Assembly (NCBI GenBank): GCA_003694825.1
Contig: RFJS01000209.1
Coordinates: 1 to 14,896 of the forward strand
Length of the DNA stretch: 14,896 nucleotides
Direction of reading: 5' to 3'
From: Verrucomicrobiota bacterium
GTDB taxonomy: Bacteria; Verrucomicrobiota; Verrucomicrobiia; Opitutales; Opitutaceae
The notes under the pieces were generated by a model. That model was not told the origin of the DNA. It made no database searches and saw only the letters and a program-made list of their open reading frames with translations. The translations under genes were made by a program, and so were the position numbers. Below, one piece after another: positions 1-8,517 of the stretch. Numbering within the stretch: the first letter of the stretch is position 1; each line of letters starts with the position of its first letter.

Positions 1-3000
1 ACCGCCCTCGAAACCCGCCCCGCCGGACCGGAAGATCTCGCCTACGTCATTTTCACCTCCGGTTCCACCGGTCGCCCCAAGGGCGCGGCCATCCCGCACC
101 GTGCCGCCGGCAACCTGATGCGCTGGACGCGCGAATCCTTCGGCTTTCACGCCGGCGATGTCTTCCTGCAGAAAACTCCCTTCACCTTCGACGCGTCTGT
201 TCCGGAGATCTTCGCTCCGCTGCACTGCGGCGCGCGCCTCGTCATCGCCGAACCCGAGGGACATCGCGATCCGGACTATCTCGGCCGCGTTATCCAGGAA
301 CACCGCGTCACCATCCTGAAGGTGGTGCCCTCGCAACTGCGGCTCCTTCTCGCGCACCCGCACTTCGCCGCTCGCGCTTCCTCGCTTCGCATGATCTTTC
401 CCGGCGGCGAAGCCCTCTCCGGGACGCTCCGCGACGAATGCCGCCGGCAACTGCCCCGGGCCGAGATTATCAATCTCTACGGCCCCACCGAAGCCGCGGT
501 GAACACGCTCTTCTGGCGGTGTCGCCCCGGAGAGGCGGACTCCGTCGTCCCGATTGGCCGGCCGGTAACGAACAACCGGGCCTTTGTCGTGGATCCGCAC
601 GGCAACCTCGTCCCGTTCGGCGTAGCCGGCGAGCTGCTCATCAGCGGCTTGTCGGTTGGATCCGGGTACATCAACCAGCCCGAACTCACGCGCGAGAGAT
701 TCCTTCCCGACCCGTTTCCCGGTGGCGAGGGCCTCACCGCCTACCGCACCGGCGACCTCGTCCGCCGCCGCCGCGATGGAGTCATCGAGTTCCTCGGCCG
801 CATCGACCACCAGGTCAAGATCCGGGGCTACCGGATCGAGCTCGGAGAGATCGAGGCCATCGCCCGCGAGCACCCCGGCGTGCGGGAAGCCGTCGTGCTC
901 GCCCGGGAAGCGCCGGACGGCGATCTCCGGCTCGTCGCCTGGCTGGAAACCGCCTCCGATGATTTCGATGAGGACGCCTTTCGCGGGCACCTCGAGCGAC
1001 GGCTCCCGGAATACATGGTGCCCGCAGCCATTGTCGCGATGGAACGGCTCCCCCAGCTCCCCAATGGCAAGGTCGACCGAAAGGCCCTGCCCGAACCGGA
1101 GCCCGCCGCTCCCGCGCCGGCCGCCCAATCGTCCGAACCTCCCGCCACCGTCGTCGAGAAGCGTCTCGCAAAAATCTGGTGTGATGTGCTCGGCATCGGG
1201 TCGGTCTCCCGGGACGACCATTTCTTCCACCTCGGCGGTCACTCGCTCACGGCCATGCGGGTCGCCGCCCGGGCCTCGGAAACCTTTGGAACGCCGGTCC
1301 ACATGACCTGGCTGTTCGCCCACCCCTCCCTACGGGCACTCGCGGAGAAAATCGACCAAAGCCTCGCCGCGGCACCCGCCTCGGCCCCGTCGGCCGCCAG
1401 CCAGGACACCCTCTCCCACCAGGAAGCGCGCCTGTGGTTTCTGCACCAGACGCTGGAACGTCCGGAAAGCTATAATGTCCCCTGGATCGCCGTCGCGTCC
1501 GCTCCGCTCGATCCGGCGGCCCTGGAAAACGCGTTTCGCACGCTGGCCGATCGCCATGAGGCGCTGCGCACGGCCTTTATCACCGACCAGCATGGCGAGC
1601 CCCGGCGTCGCATCGCCGATGCGCTCACCATCCCGGTCCACGTCGAGACCACCACTTCCGATGGCACGCCCTTCCGTGACCGCGAAGCGATCGAAGCGAG
1701 GGCGCGCGAGATCCTCGCCATGCCGTTTGCCATCGACACCGCCCCGCTGCTGCGGGTGCACCTGCTGCGAAGCGCCGATGGCACCGACACCCTGGTCGTG
1801 GTCGCCCATCACATCATCGTCGATCAGTGGTCGATGCAGGTGCTCATCGGCGAGCTCGGCACGATCCTGCGCGAGGGCGCGGCCGCCCGGCCGCCGCCTC
1901 CGTCCATCACCCTCTCCGCCTACGCGGCCCGACAGCGCGCACACGACCACTCCGGCTCGCTCGCATTCTGGATCGACCAGCTCCGCGACGCTCCGGGCAC
2001 CGTGCAGCTTCCGATCGACCGGGCCCGCCCCGCCATCGCCACGGGCCGCGGGGCGCACCATCGCTTTCGACTTTCCCGCGAAACGGCGTCCGGGCTCGAG
2101 GCTCTCGCCCGCGAATCCCACGCCACGCGCTTCACCGTCGGCCTCGCCCTTTATGCCGCCTTTTTATCCCGAATCGGCGGCGACGACGACATCGTGATCG
2201 GCACCCCCCTCGCCGACCGGACCCAACCCGAGCTGCAAAGGCTCGTCGGGTTCATGCTCAATACCCTGCCAATCCGCCTCCGGCCCGCTGCCAACCTGCC
2301 CTTCAGGCAATGGCTGGACAGGGCCCGCGCCATCATCCTCGAGAGCCTGGCGCATGGCGACGCGCCCCTCGATAAAATCGTCAAAGCGATCCCCGCAGCT
2401 CGGGCGGGGCACACCGCGCCGTTTTCCGTCATGTTCGTCCATCAGGACGAACCGGAAAACGAACTCGAGCTGAACGGCACCGCCTGCGAACGCCTCCTCG
2501 TCTCCAGCGGCACGGCCAAGGCCGATCTCACCCTCTTCCTCGCGCCGACAGCCGAAGGCGCCCTCGCCGCCAACCTCGAGTTCAGCCTCGACCTCTTCGC
2601 CCCCGAAGCCGGCGAACGACTCGCGCGCTGGTTGAGCACCTTCGCCGCGCACGCGGCCGCGCATCCGGACACGCCGCTCGACCGCCTGCCGCTCGAGCCG
2701 GGTGACCGCCTCGCCGACGAGCTGGCCGCCTTCAACCAGACGGCGACCGACTACCCGCGCGAGAAAACCGTGGCGGAGCTTTTCCGGGAACAGGCCGCGG
2801 CAACGCCGCAGCGCCCGGCCCTCATCCACGGCGAAACCACACTCACCTATGCGGAACTCGAATCCCGGGCCAACCGCCTTGCCCGCCATCTCTCCGCCCG
2901 CGGCGTGCGCCGGGGCGACTTCGTCATCCTGCAAATCGAACGTTCAACCGCCTTCGTGGAGGCCGTTCTGGCCACCCTCAAATGCGGCGCGGCCTACGTG

Positions 3001-5331
3001 CCCGTCGCCACCGATCTGCCTGTGGAGCGGCTCGCGGTCATCGTCGAGGACACCGGCTCCCGGCACCTCGTCCGCGATGGCCGCATCCAGACGCCGCCGC
3101 CCGCGGACATCGATTGTTTCCACCTGGTTGAAGACGCGGCCGCCATCGCCGCGCATTCCGATGACTTCGAGACCGTCCCGGCCGCGGCGACCGACGCGGC
3201 CTACGTGATGTTCACCTCCGGGTCCACCGGCCGCCCGAAGGGCGTCGTCATCCCGCACCGCGGCATCATCCGGCTCGTGCGCGATCAACCCGCCCTGCCG
3301 ATCAGCGAGGAGACCGCCACCCTGCTGCTTGCACCGCTGGCGTTCGACGCCTCCACCTTCGAAATCTGGGCCCCGCTGCTCAATGGCGGCCGCTGTGTCA
3401 TCTACCCGCATCCGCACCCGGAGCCCGACCTCCTCGCCGCCACGATCCAGAACCATGCGGTGAATACACTCTGGCTCACCGCCGGCCTCTTCAATCATCT
3501 CGTCGACCATGCCCTCGAGGCGCTGCGGGGCGTCCGCCATCTGCTCACCGGCGGCGATGCCCTCTCGATTCCGCACGTTCGCCGCGCCCTCGAAGTGCTC
3601 GAAGAGGTCCAGCTCTACAATGGCTACGGCCCCACCGAAAGCACGACCTTCGCCACGATCGAGCCGATCCGCCGCGATGACCCCTTCCTCACCGGCACCG
3701 TGCCGATCGGCCGTCCCATCGCCAACACGACCTGCCACGTGCTCGATGCGCATCAGCAGCCGGTCCCGCCCGGCATCGCCGGCGAACTCTATATCGGCGG
3801 CGACGGGCTCGCCCTCGGCTACCTCAACGACGAGACGCTGACCCGCCAGCGATTCGTGCCCGACCCGTTCTCGCCGACCCCCGCCGCTCGCCTCTACCGC
3901 ACGGGCGACCGCTGCCGGTGGCTGCCCGACGGCCGGCTCGAGTTCCTCGGCCGACTCGACAACCAGGTGAAGATTCGCGGTTTTCGCATCGAGCCGGGCG
4001 AGATCGAGGCGGCGCTGCTTCGCCATCCCGCCGTGGCGCGCTGCGCCGTCGTCGTATCGCGGTCTTCAGTTGGAGAGAAACGACTCGTCGCCTGGATCGT
4101 CCCTGAAGACGGAGCCGATCCCACCCCGCAGGCGCTCCGCGCTTTTCTCGCGTCGTCGCTCCCGGACTACATGATTCCGTCCGCGTTTCTCATCGAGGAC
4201 GAGCTGCCGCTCAACGCCAACGGCAAGATCGATCGGCGCGCCCTCGCCGCCCGCCCGGTCGAAATCCGGGAAACCCGTCACACCGCCACCACCCCATCGC
4301 CCCGCCACGAGACCGAGGCGCGGCTCCTGCGGATCTGGCGCCAGCTCCTCGACACCTCCGAGATCGGCGTCGATGACGATTTCTTCCAGCTCGGCGGCCA
4401 CTCGCTGCTCGCCATGCGGATGATCCATGAGGTGCATCGCGAATTCGGGCACACCCTGCGCATCGCCGACCTGCTCCGCGCTCCGACGATCAGCGGCCTC
4501 GCCGCTTTGCTCGGCGCCGACACCGCCTCGCCGGCGGAGGAGCGCGTATCCACTTTCTCCGGCCATGGCCCCGGCACGCCGCTTTTCAACATCCCCGGCG
4601 TCATGGGCTACGGTCTTATCCCGGAAGCGCTGGCCGAGGCCATCCACGGCCAGCGCCCCTACCACGACGGCCTCCAGATCCCGGGGGCCGACAAGCAGAG
4701 CGCCCCCCTGGACTCGCTGCCGGAAATCGCCAGCCACCTCGTCAAACAGATCCGCGCCGTCCAACCCCATGGCCCCTACTGCCTGACCGGCTTCTGCTTC
4801 GGCGGCCTGCCCGCCTATGAAACGGCGCATCAGCTCGTCGCCGCCGGCGAGGCGGTGCAGGCGCTCGTGCTCTGGCACGCCTTTCCCTTTCACCTCTGGA
4901 AATACCGCACCCTGCGCCGTCGCCTCGCCGAAATCCCCCGCGGCATCCGGCAGGGCAAGCTCCCCTACTACATCCGCCGCTTCGGCGAGAGTGTGCGCTT
5001 TCACCTCGGTGTCCGGCTGCGGATTCTACATCCGCAACCCGAGGCCCTCGACTGGGCCCGCGATAATCCCTCGATCGTCGAAGCCAACCGCCGGGCGCAA
5101 CGGTCCTATCGGGCGCCGGAAACGACGATTCCCACCCTCGTCATCCGCGGCAACGACCGCCATGGCCGCTACGATATCCCGCCCAAAGGCGGCTGGGAAT
5201 ACCTCTGCAAGGGGCCCTTCGAAATCGTCGATCTGCCGATCGATCACATCACCATGCTCGACGAACCGTGGATCAGCCAGGTGACGAAGCTCACCGCCCG
5301 CTGGCTGCGGCAGACTGATCCGCAGCGCTGA
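1..5331 (+). CDS. Nonribosomal peptide synthetase, C-terminal part (A-PCP-C-A-PCP-TE), 5' partial
   Basis: This is the terminal part of a modular peptide assembly line. The frame is open to base 1, so the Met at 118 is not the start. Numbering the 1776 visible residues from base 1: adenylation domain 1 lacks its N-terminus and runs to about 365 (A3 motif 15-28, FDAS core, YGPTE, NGKVDR with the catalytic Lys at 357). Carrier domain 1 covers about 384-450 (LGGHS, phosphopantetheine Ser415). The condensation domain covers about 471-900 (RLWFL, RHEALRTAF, HHIIVDQWS with His604 and Asp608). Adenylation domain 2 covers about 924-1415 (A3 at 1068, Lys1409). Carrier domain 2 has Ser1468. The thioesterase covers about 1520-1776. 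No epimerase or methyltransferase domain is visible. Manual specificity codes are DAPKFGLVNK (domain 1, unassigned, perhaps Glu/Gln-like) and DAFWLGGTFK (domain 2, one conservative change from a known Val code). The thioesterase nucleophile motif is GFCFG, with Cys rather than Ser. The product is a released peptide of unknown structure. The NRPS assignment is secure; the substrates are inferred. Confidence 0.97.
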   Translation, partial: TALETRPAGPEDLAYVIFTSGSTGRPKGAAIPHRAAGNLMRWTRESFGFHAGDVFLQKTPFTFDASVPEIFAPLHCGARLVIAEPEGHRDPDYLGRVIQEHRVTILKVVPSQLRLLLAHPHFAARASSLRMIFPGGEALSGTLRDECRRQLPRAEIINLYGPTEAAVNTLFWRCRPGEADSVVPIGRPVTNNRAFVVDPHGNLVPFGVAGELLISGLSVGSGYINQPELTRERFLPDPFPGGEGLTAYRTGDLVRRRRDGVIEFLGRIDHQVKIRGYRIELGEIEAIAREHPGVREAVVLAREAPDGDLRLVAWLETASDDFDEDAFRGHLERRLPEYMVPAAIVAMERLPQLPNGKVDRKALPEPEPAAPAPAAQSSEPPATVVEKRLAKIWCDVLGIGSVSRDDHFFHLGGHSLTAMRVAARASETFGTPVHMTWLFAHPSLRALAEKIDQSLAAAPASAPSAASQDTLSHQEARLWFLHQTLERPESYNVPWIAVASAPLDPAALENAFRTLADRHEALRTAFITDQHGEPRRRIADALTIPVHVETTTSDGTPFRDREAIEARAREILAMPFAIDTAPLLRVHLLRSADGTDTLVVVAHHIIVDQWSMQVLIGELGTILREGAAARPPPPSITLSAYAARQRAHDHSGSLAFWIDQLRDAPGTVQLPIDRARPAIATGRGAHHRFRLSRETASGLEALARESHATRFTVGLALYAAFLSRIGGDDDIVIGTPLADRTQPELQRLVGFMLNTLPIRLRPAANLPFRQWLDRARAIILESLAHGDAPLDKIVKAIPAARAGHTAPFSVMFVHQDEPENELELNGTACERLLVSSGTAKADLTLFLAPTAEGALAANLEFSLDLFAPEAGERLARWLSTFAAHAAAHPDTPLDRLPLEPGDRLADELAAFNQTATDYPREKTVAELFREQAAATPQRPALIHGETTLTYAELESRANRLARHLSARGVRRGDFVILQIERSTAFVEAVLATLKCGAAYVPVATDLPVERLAVIVEDTGSRHLVRDGRIQTPPPADIDCFHLVEDAAAIAAHSDDFETVPAAATDAAYVMFTSGSTGRPKGVVIPHRGIIRLVRDQPALPISEETATLLLAPLAFDASTFEIWAPLLNGGRCVIYPHPHPEPDLLAATIQNHAVNTLWLTAGLFNHLVDHALEALRGVRHLLTGGDALSIPHVRRALEVLEEVQLYNGYGPTESTTFATIEPIRRDDPFLTGTVPIGRPIANTTCHVLDAHQQPVPPGIAGELYIGGDGLALGYLNDETLTRQRFVPDPFSPTPAARLYRTGDRCRWLPDGRLEFLGRLDNQVKIRGFRIEPGEIEAALLRHPAVARCAVVVSRSSVGEKRLVAWIVPEDGADPTPQALRAFLASSLPDYMIPSAFLIEDELPLNANGKIDRRALAARPVEIRETRHTATTPSPRHETEARLLRIWRQLLDTSEIGVDDDFFQLGGHSLLAMRMIHEVHREFGHTLRIADLLRAPTISGLAALLGADTASPAEERVSTFSGHGPGTPLFNIPGVMGYGLIPEALAEAIHGQRPYHDGLQIPGADKQSAPLDSLPEIASHLVKQIRAVQPHGPYCLTGFCFGGLPAYETAHQLVAAGEAVQALVLWHAFPFHLWKYRTLRRRLAEIPRGIRQGKLPYYIRRFGESVRFHLGVRLRILHPQPEALDWARDNPSIVEANRRAQRSYRAPETTIPTLVIRGNDRHGRYDIPPKGGWEYLCKGPFEIVDLPIDHITMLDEPWISQVTKLTARWLRQTDPQR

Positions 5332-5367
5332 CCATCCCGCCCGCTCCGGATTCGCCGTGGCAGACCC

Positions 5368-6192
5368 TCACCGCCGGGCAAACGCCCCGCCGGCGATCCC
5401 GCTCACCGCGACGGAGGCCAGCGCCAGGCCGAACGCGCCGGTCACAAAGCTCGCCGTCCCGATGCCGCCTGCGCAGTTGATCGCGGCATCGCGGCCGTCC
5501 TCCGGCTTCGCGCAGACGCGGCCATCACTCCATGGATACACCGGCATCTCCTCCGAATAGACCGCCGGCACGCCGAAGGGGACCTTCTCCTCGCGGGGAA
5601 ATCCATACGCCTGCCGCAGGCGCTTGCGCACGTGCTTGAGCAAAGTATCCCGCACGGTCAGCGCGAGATCGGCCACCCGGATGGCCGTCGGATCCCGCCG
5701 TCCCCCGGCTCCGCCGGAAACGACGACCGGAATTCCCGCCTCGCGACACTTCGCGATGAGCAGACACTTGTTGGCCACGCTGTCGATCGCATCGATGACG
5801 ACATCGAAGCGGCTTTCGCCCAGAATGGACTCCGCCGTGGTTGCCGTGAAAAACTCGATGCGCGGATGCACGGCACATTGCGGATGGATATCCCGGATAC
5901 GCTCGGCGAGCACCTCCACTTTCGGACGCCCCACCGTCGGCTCCAGCGCCGGCAACTGCCGGTTGATATTGGTGACGCACACATCGTCGAGATCGACGAG
6001 CGTGAGCGCCCCGATCCCCGAGCGCGCCAGCGCCTCGACTGTCCATGAGCCGACGCCGCCGACACCGACGACGCACACATGGGCCGCCTGCAGCCGCTCG
6101 GCCGCATCACCCCCGTAGAGGCGGGCCACGCCGCCGAACCGATCCGACCACATCGCATCCATAGCCATCCTTCGTGGGCCGCTCTCAGACAT
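5368..6192 (-). CDS. tcdA: tRNA threonylcarbamoyladenosine dehydratase TcdA (CsdL), ThiF/E1-like
   Basis: TcdA is a cytosolic ATP-dependent enzyme that cyclises t6A at position 37 of ANN-decoding tRNAs to ct6A. The 274-residue product matches the family along its full length, which is usually about 270. It has an N-terminal RFGGxARLYG segment, the nucleotide-binding GVGGVGSW loop (43-50) and the DLDDVCVTNINRQ adenylation motif (67-79). It also has VIDAIDSV, a GGAGG-DPT segment and a C-terminal NCAGGIGTASFVTG block very like Escherichia coli TcdA. Its ATG lies inside the last codons of the upstream reductase gene (8-base overlap at 6185-6192), which points to translational coupling and to membership of the pterin transcription unit. 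Met9 and Met11 are alternative starts, because homology begins near WSDRFGG. It converges with the NRPS gene, only 36 bases away. ThiF/MoeB relatives are the alternative, but the C-terminal match favours TcdA. Confidence 0.93.
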   Translation of the reverse strand: MSESGPRRMAMDAMWSDRFGGVARLYGGDAAERLQAAHVCVVGVGGVGSWTVEALARSGIGALTLVDLDDVCVTNINRQLPALEPTVGRPKVEVLAERIRDIHPQCAVHPRIEFFTATTAESILGESRFDVVIDAIDSVANKCLLIAKCREAGIPVVVSGGAGGRRDPTAIRVADLALTVRDTLLKHVRKRLRQAYGFPREEKVPFGVPAVYSEEMPVYPWSDGRVCAKPEDGRDAAINCAGGIGTASFVTGAFGLALASVAVSGIAGGAFARR

Positions 6193-6913
6193 CCCCGCGC
6201 GGGGGCCGCAGCACGAGATCCTCGACGACCGTCTTCGGTCCGAGCCGCCAGGCGTCGACGATCGCCCGGGCCACCCCGGCCGCCGGCATCATCCGCGAGG
6301 CCGGCACCCCCGATCCCTTCCACGACGGCGTAAACGTCGCCCCCGGGAAGACCGTGGTCACCTGCACCCCCTTTTCGCGGAGTTCCTCCCGCATGACGGC
6401 ACTGAGCCCGGTCACGCCGTATTTGGCGGCACAATACCCACTGCCCATCGGATAGGGATCGAGCCCCGCGATGGAGCTCATGTTGAAGACATGCCCGCGG
6501 CCGCGCGCCGCCATGGCGGGGACGAAGGCTTTGGAGACGATGAAGACACTGCGAAGGTTCGCCGCGATGAGCGCGTCGAAGGTCTCGATGCTCATGTCGA
6601 GAAACGCGCCCGGGAGAAACCACCCGGCGTTGTTGACGAGGACATCCGGCACGCCGACGGCCGCGAGAACCGCCTCGGCCGTCGCCGCGACGGCGGAGGC
6701 GTCCGTGACATCGCAGGCGTAGGCTTCGGCCCGGTCGGCGCCGGCCTCGCGACAGGCGCCGGCGACACGGCGCAGCTTGCGCTCGTTGCGGGCCAGCAGG
6801 GCGAGCCGGCTCCCCGGCACTTCCTGAGAAAAGGCACGGGCAATGGCCGCGCCGATGCCTTGCGAAGCGCCGGTGATGACAATGACGGGAGCCTGTTGGC
6901 GACGGGGCGGCAT
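6185..6913 (-). CDS. Short-chain dehydrogenase/reductase, sepiapterin reductase-like
   Basis: This is a classical NAD(P)(H)-dependent short-chain reductase of 242 residues. Visible motifs are TGASQGIG (14-21), an acidic CDVTD (67-71), NNAG (94-97), Asn119 and the catalytic Ser147-Tyr160-Lys164 set in a YCAAK context. The C-terminal stretch with TVVED and LRPPRGDV resembles, from memory, bacterial (Chlorobium-type) sepiapterin reductase, although similar tails occur in other SDRs. It sits 13 bases after folE2 and two genes after a 6-pyruvoyl-tetrahydropterin synthase, and it overlaps tcdA. This context suggests that it reduces 6-pyruvoyl-tetrahydropterin towards tetrahydrobiopterin. A GAGGGAG ribosome binding site lies about 8 bases before the ATG, one of the better ones in this window. 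The SDR fold is certain; the pterin substrate is an inference from neighbours plus tail similarity. A general 3-ketoacyl or sugar reductase cannot be excluded. Confidence 0.85.
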   Translation of the reverse strand: MPPRRQQAPVIVITGASQGIGAAIARAFSQEVPGSRLALLARNERKLRRVAGACREAGADRAEAYACDVTDASAVAATAEAVLAAVGVPDVLVNNAGWFLPGAFLDMSIETFDALIAANLRSVFIVSKAFVPAMAARGRGHVFNMSSIAGLDPYPMGSGYCAAKYGVTGLSAVMREELREKGVQVTTVFPGATFTPSWKGSGVPASRMMPAAGVARAIVDAWRLGPKTVVEDLVLRPPRGDV

Positions 6914-6926
6914 GGCGGGATCTCCC

Positions 6927-7910
6927 TCAGCAGACCAGGCTCTTGAAATCGCTGAAGTCCGCCCGGAATCCGCCCGGCACTCCCTTGCAGATCACGGACA
7001 CGGCATCGTGCGAGTGCAGCGACTCGAGGTGCGCGCAGGCGACCTGAAAATCCGCGATGCGCGGGTCGCGATCGAGCTGCTCGAAAACGAGCCGGGCGGC
7101 GTCCTCGACGAATTTGATGTAGGCGCCGTTCATCTCCGCGAAGGCCTGCTCGTCCTCACGCTTGACCATCACCTGCGTCTCTGTCTTGAGCGCCTCGATA
7201 CAATGCGCCTGCAGGTCCTCGATGAAGAGGCGGCGGCGCGGCGCGATCTCCACGGACACGCGCGCCTTGCTGCGCTGCGAATGCGGGATCGCGTAGGCAC
7301 CGCGCACGTCGCGCGCGTGCTCGGCCAGCTCGGCCGAACAGGGACAGGCGGAGGAGTAGACGAAATCGAAGTGGATGTAGCGCCGGAACCGTCCGGCCCG
7401 ATCGACGGTCGCCTCGTAGGCGCACTTGTAGAACTGGTAGCCCTCGAGGCCGCTGCGCAGGCTCTTCTGCAGGAGCGGATAGGAGAAGGCGACGATGAGG
7501 CGGGCGTCGAGGACCCCCACCCGCCGTTTGTAGGCCGTGAGAATCTTGCGGAGGGTGTCCGGCGTGAAGACCTCGTCGCGAAAATCGTAGAAGGAACGAA
7601 CGATCCGCGACATGTTGATGCCCTTGAGGTTGGCCTCGAGGGAAACGGTGCCGGTGACGGCGGCCTCGAGCGTGACGGGATCACCGCCCCTGGTGGCGAA
7701 TTTGAGCGGGAGTTTGAAGTTGGATACGCCAACCTGCTGGATGGGGACATTCGCGCCCTGGATCGAATCGTCGGCGTCCATCATGTCCGGCATTTCCGCG
7801 CGATAGTCGGCGGTCGGCACAAAGTCGGCATCGTAACCGCGGTCGACGAGTGGACGGGATGCGCCGGGCTTTTTGTGCAGATAAAGTTTGGTTTCTTTCT
7901 TCTTCTTCAT
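6927..7910 (-). CDS. folE2: GTP cyclohydrolase FolE2 (type IB)
   Basis: FolE2 converts GTP to 7,8-dihydroneopterin triphosphate, the entry step to folate, queuosine and biopterin-type pterins. It is the metal-flexible alternative to zinc-dependent FolE. The 327-residue protein carries the FolE2 landmarks: an early [20 protein letters not shown] block, [11 protein letters not shown], the SSACPCS segment with the conserved active-site cysteine, and [14 protein letters not shown] with the conserved His. It is slightly longer than many family members because of a lysine-rich N-terminus. It lies 57 bases after the 6-pyruvoyl-tetrahydropterin synthase gene and 13 bases before the reductase, so the three are probably cotranscribed. 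The ribosome binding site is weak (GGAG about 14 bases upstream of the ATG). The family call is firm. The pathway it feeds is inferred from its neighbours. Confidence 0.96.
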   Translation of the reverse strand: MKKKKETKLYLHKKPGASRPLVDRGYDADFVPTADYRAEMPDMMDADDSIQGANVPIQQVGVSNFKLPLKFATRGGDPVTLEAAVTGTVSLEANLKGINMSRIVRSFYDFRDEVFTPDTLRKILTAYKRRVGVLDARLIVAFSYPLLQKSLRSGLEGYQFYKCAYEATVDRAGRFRRYIHFDFVYSSACPCSAELAEHARDVRGAYAIPHSQRSKARVSVEIAPRRRLFIEDLQAHCIEALKTETQVMVKREDEQAFAEMNGAYIKFVEDAARLVFEQLDRDPRIADFQVACAHLESLHSHDAVSVICKGVPGGFRADFSDFKSLVC

Positions 7911-7967
7911 CGTTGGTTTTCGCTCCGGGGGCGGAGCCGGAGCTTGCTCGCGGATGGCGGTGCGGGC

Positions 7968-8489
7968 TCAGCGCGCCGGCGGCCCTCCCGGTCCGTAGTA
8001 TTCGGCACGGTTGTTGTCGGTCTCCCGCACACAGACGCGGTAGAGGCGGCCGCGCGGGATGTGCGCCTCGATCTGCCTCCAGAAGGCCACAGCCAGATTT
8101 TCCGCGGACGGGATGATCCCCTCGAGGAAATCGACGTCGAGGTTGAGATTGCGATGATCGCACCTGGCGACGATTTCGCGCTGGAGGACATCGCGGAGGC
8201 GGCCGAGATCGACGACGTAGCCGGTGTCGGGATCGGGCTCGCCGATCACGGAAACCTCGACGGTGTAGTTGTGCCCGTGCCAGTTGGGATGGTTGCACTC
8301 GCCGAAGGTAGCGCGGTTCCAGCGCGCCGATCGCCGGGGATTGTGCAGGCGATGAGCGGCGTTGAAGTGCACGGTGCGCGTGACGACGACCGGCCCCGGC
8401 GCGGCCGGACCGGCGGCGCGGGCGTCATCGCCGCGCGCCTGCGAGCGCGGCCGAGGGCGGGTGCTGGCCTTTTTTCGAGCGGAGGACAT
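7968..8489 (-). CDS. 6-pyruvoyl-tetrahydropterin synthase family protein (CX5HGH, PTPS-II-like)
   Basis: The enzyme should convert 7,8-dihydroneopterin triphosphate to 6-pyruvoyl-tetrahydropterin. In 173 residues it shows zinc ligands His46, His71 and His73, catalytic Cys65, the Asp111-His112 pair in CDHRNLNLD, and Glu156 in RETDNN. The spacing Cys-x5-HGH, the preceding FGECNHPN and the ETDNN motif match eukaryotic-type PTPS. QueD of queuosine synthesis has Cys-x3-HGH instead, so tetrahydrobiopterin-type chemistry is favoured. The open frame continues far upstream (to 9587), but that part is antisense to the neighbouring hydrolase gene and not credible. I chose the ATG at 8489. An in-frame ATG at 8528 would add 13 residues, and neither has a clear ribosome binding site. 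Residues 1-35 are a basic, Ala/Pro/Arg-rich extension outside the fold. It is the first gene of a leftward run with folE2, the reductase and tcdA. A QueD role is the main alternative. Confidence 0.9.
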   Translation of the reverse strand: MSSARKKASTRPRPRSQARGDDARAAGPAAPGPVVVTRTVHFNAAHRLHNPRRSARWNRATFGECNHPNWHGHNYTVEVSVIGEPDPDTGYVVDLGRLRDVLQREIVARCDHRNLNLDVDFLEGIIPSAENLAVAFWRQIEAHIPRGRLYRVCVRETDNNRAEYYGPGGPPAR

Positions 8490-8517
8490 CGGGACAAAAG
8501 GGCATTCACCTAAGAGT

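Noticed and set aside
118..120. ATG at 118 as the start of the NRPS gene
   Set aside because: The frame is open from base 1 and encodes the core A3 motif YVIFTSGSTGRPKG upstream of this Met, so the gene begins outside the window.
2944..5004. Two long minus-strand open frames (2944-4026 and 4066-5004) inside the NRPS gene
   Set aside because: They mirror the coding frame of adenylation domain 2 through the thioesterase and have no recognisable motifs. They are GC-driven shadow frames.
6843..8513. Long plus-strand open frame of 556 codons opposite the pterin genes
   Set aside because: It is antisense to folE2 and the PTPS gene, which have unmistakable family motifs. Its translation is low in recognisable motifs and arises from high-GC codon bias.
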